NCBI GenBank assembly: GCA_964247055.1
Contig: OZ176053.1
Location: 2,418,001 to 2,482,000, forward strand
DNA length: 64,000 nucleotides
Source: Paragordius varius
Lineage: Eukaryota; Nematomorpha
Direction: 5' to 3'
The notes beneath the pieces are model-generated. The model was not told where the DNA came from, did no database searches, and saw nothing but the letters and a program-made list of their open reading frames with translations. Shown here in pieces: positions 62,298-64,000 of the stretch (the stretch's first letter is position 1; the number at the start of each line of letters is the position of its first letter). The position numbers and the translations under genes are program-made.

Positions 62298-64000
62298 ATG
62301 GCAAAATTTGAATCAATTAAATAATTGATTTCCTTAAAATTACATGAAACAGAGACCTATAACGTCACCCTATCAATTTTAAATATCTGTGCCAAAACCG
62401 TTTTACTCAACATGTTTTTTTTAAAATAAGTGAAACCATAAATAAAAGGAGGCGCTCAAAAAAATAATTCGGAATCAAAACTTAAAACGGTTAAGTCTGA
62501 TCCCTAGTGGATAGAGAGTATAATTATTAAAATCCAAATTACCAAAACAAATTCCGTGTAATAATGACGAACCAAGAGGGACGCTTTAATCACTTCCTTA
62601 CATTCTTTCATGAGTTGTTTGGCACTCAATACCGATACCTTAAGAGGTTTTTGTTCAAGCCTAATCCTTAACCATTGGTGGACAATTTCAATGGGTATTC
62701 GAACGAGGAACAAATAGCAATTAACAAATGACACCAAGTTCATGGATAAAAATTCATTGCTATGGACACCGTATCGTTGGCAAACTAAATTATTGTGATG
62801 CTTTGGTGCAGTTTGGGATGAAAGAGTGGTTGTTTCACTTTGACAACCATACTTAACATCTAGCATGGGTATAAAAGCATGGATAGAGGGGAAAATACAA
62901 GTTTTTTGGGAGTTGCTTTCCTCAAGATAACTTTCATCAAGAGTTAGTGAACCAAGTTCCATGGAAGGGAGACATTGTGATTGTTTTGATCCACCAACAG
63001 AATTTGAGCAATAAAGATTGGAGGAAGGCGTTAGTGCAGAGGCAAGTTTCCTCAAAGGTAAATGCAATAAATTAATGAGTTGAAAAATTAGTTTTGCCAG
63101 TGTACCATCCCTAATGGCATTTTCAACGTAGGCCTTAAATAGGGTTTCGGACAAGGGGCGGTCAGATGTAAAATGGGCCGTATTAAAATCAACATTTTGA
63201 TCCCCGACATATGGGGAATCAAAGAGAGTGTTAAGATATGGCCAAACTTTTGGATTGGATATTTGAAAAATTTGACCTAAAGCATTTAGCTTATATGCAA
63301 TTATTCTATTCAAATTAACCCAAAGATTAAGAGTTTTTAGGCGAACGACAAATTTTTTGCTCTTGTATTTTGGGAAACGTGGTGAAATCCATTTATTATG
63401 TGGAAACAATGATTCAAATTTATAGATCGCTTCCAAAAATTCCAAAATTTTGACCTTATTCGAATGAATAGCTAAAAGATCAATGTGAATGGTTTGAAGG
63501 ATATTATGGAAACTTAAATCGAACATTTGGCTTCCTGGCATATGATGGAGACTATTAAAATCACACATTGGGCTCAATCGCAAATTACAACATTGGATAA
63601 TTATGGAAGAAAATTTAACTCTCAGCTGGCAGACATAATGATCCATTTGTGTTAAGGATCGGTCAAAAAACCATGCTTGTAATTCTAACCATATAATGTC
63701 CCAAACTTTATTTTTCCATGACTGTATGGCGATTGTTTGATTAGATACAGTAAAAGATTTGTTTGTTTTAACGGAATCAATAGAATTAATTAATTCTTTT
63801 AAAGAATTGTCTGGATCAGAATGTTGAATTAAGTGTTGTGAATCTTTAGGTTTGTATTTTGTAAATCGATTTTTCTCAACATGTGGGCGTCGTCTTAATG
63901 CTGATTGCCTTTCTTTGTCAAATATGTTTCCGCAAACTTCTTGTTTGCAAACGAATTTGGGAATTATGGGTGGCTCATAATGGTTGATTGGTACACTATC

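Larger units (their letters stand above)
59078..64000 (-). pseudogene. MAP3K4: Partial second copy of MAP3K4, truncated, no kinase domain
   Basis: Collinear with 33891-38813 at a fixed offset of 25,187 bp with no length change, introns included. Contents on the minus strand: part of the large third exon (59930 down to 59078), exon 60344-60135, and the first exon from 62543 to the window edge. Predicted peptides are the same as in the full gene except near the breakpoint, where about seven base differences fall within the first ~170 bp. The coding frame runs out into F1 sequence and stops at 59049. The kinase exons are absent because EFR3 lies on that side. It could be a recent segmental duplication or an assembly duplicate; the right end is outside the window. 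Confidence 0.85.

Noticed and set aside
1-64000. CRISPR arrays, bacterial operons, tRNA or rRNA genes
   Set aside because: Spliced animal genes throughout; the tandem repeats seen have no regular unique spacers, and I found no convincing tRNA or rRNA sequence.

Overview
The window is AT-rich eukaryotic DNA with split genes. Four recognisable animal proteins can be read across GT-AG introns whose phases agree: Integrator subunit 8, syntaxin-1, MAP3K4/MEKK4 and EFR3. A neuronal-type syntaxin together with MAP3K4 and EFR3 points to an invertebrate metazoan. I cannot place it to phylum from sequence alone. Exons are short apart from two large MAP3K4 exons. Introns and intergenic DNA are packed with small palindromic transposons and TA microsatellites.

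Layout. 1-11.6 kb: 3' half of INTS8 (+), which runs in from the left edge. 11.6-12.3 kb: an unrecognised single-exon-like ORF (-), tail to tail with INTS8. 12.3-18.6 kb: no gene seen; old repeats and a hAT-type MITE with an 8-bp target duplication. 18.6-25.1 kb: syntaxin-1 (+), nine exons found, with a ~930-bp palindrome in one intron and a LINE fossil in another. 27.3-39.2 kb: MAP3K4 (-), ten in-phase exons giving about 1768 residues with a complete kinase domain; one intron holds a dead mariner transposase. 39.2-53.9 kb: gene-free repeat land with TTAA-bounded elements, hAT debris, a 1.93-kb palindrome inside a TTAA-bounded element, and a 28-bp tandem repeat. 53.9-58.4 kb: first six exons of EFR3 (+). 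59.08-64.0 kb: a second copy of the middle and 5' part of MAP3K4 (-), collinear with 33.89-38.81 kb at a constant offset of 25,187 bp and cut by the right edge.

Five families of short inverted-repeat elements recur. F1 has TIRs made of ~21-bp tandem units ending in ccatttacaattcaaattc. F2 is TA-flanked, with CAGTAAAAATT ends and a cggacaaaacgtaaa motif. F3 is TA-flanked with CAGTATGCAT ends and is almost wholly palindromic. F4 is TTAA-bounded with a subterminal GGGGTA..TACCCC hairpin. F5 is a distant relative of F4. The most notable observations are the near-identical partial MAP3K4 duplication that interrupts EFR3 and abuts an F1 element, and the two large palindromes built from or inside MITEs. 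The four genes act in different processes (Integrator/PP2A, vesicle fusion, stress MAP kinase signalling, PI4K recruitment to the plasma membrane), and their proximity suggests no shared function.
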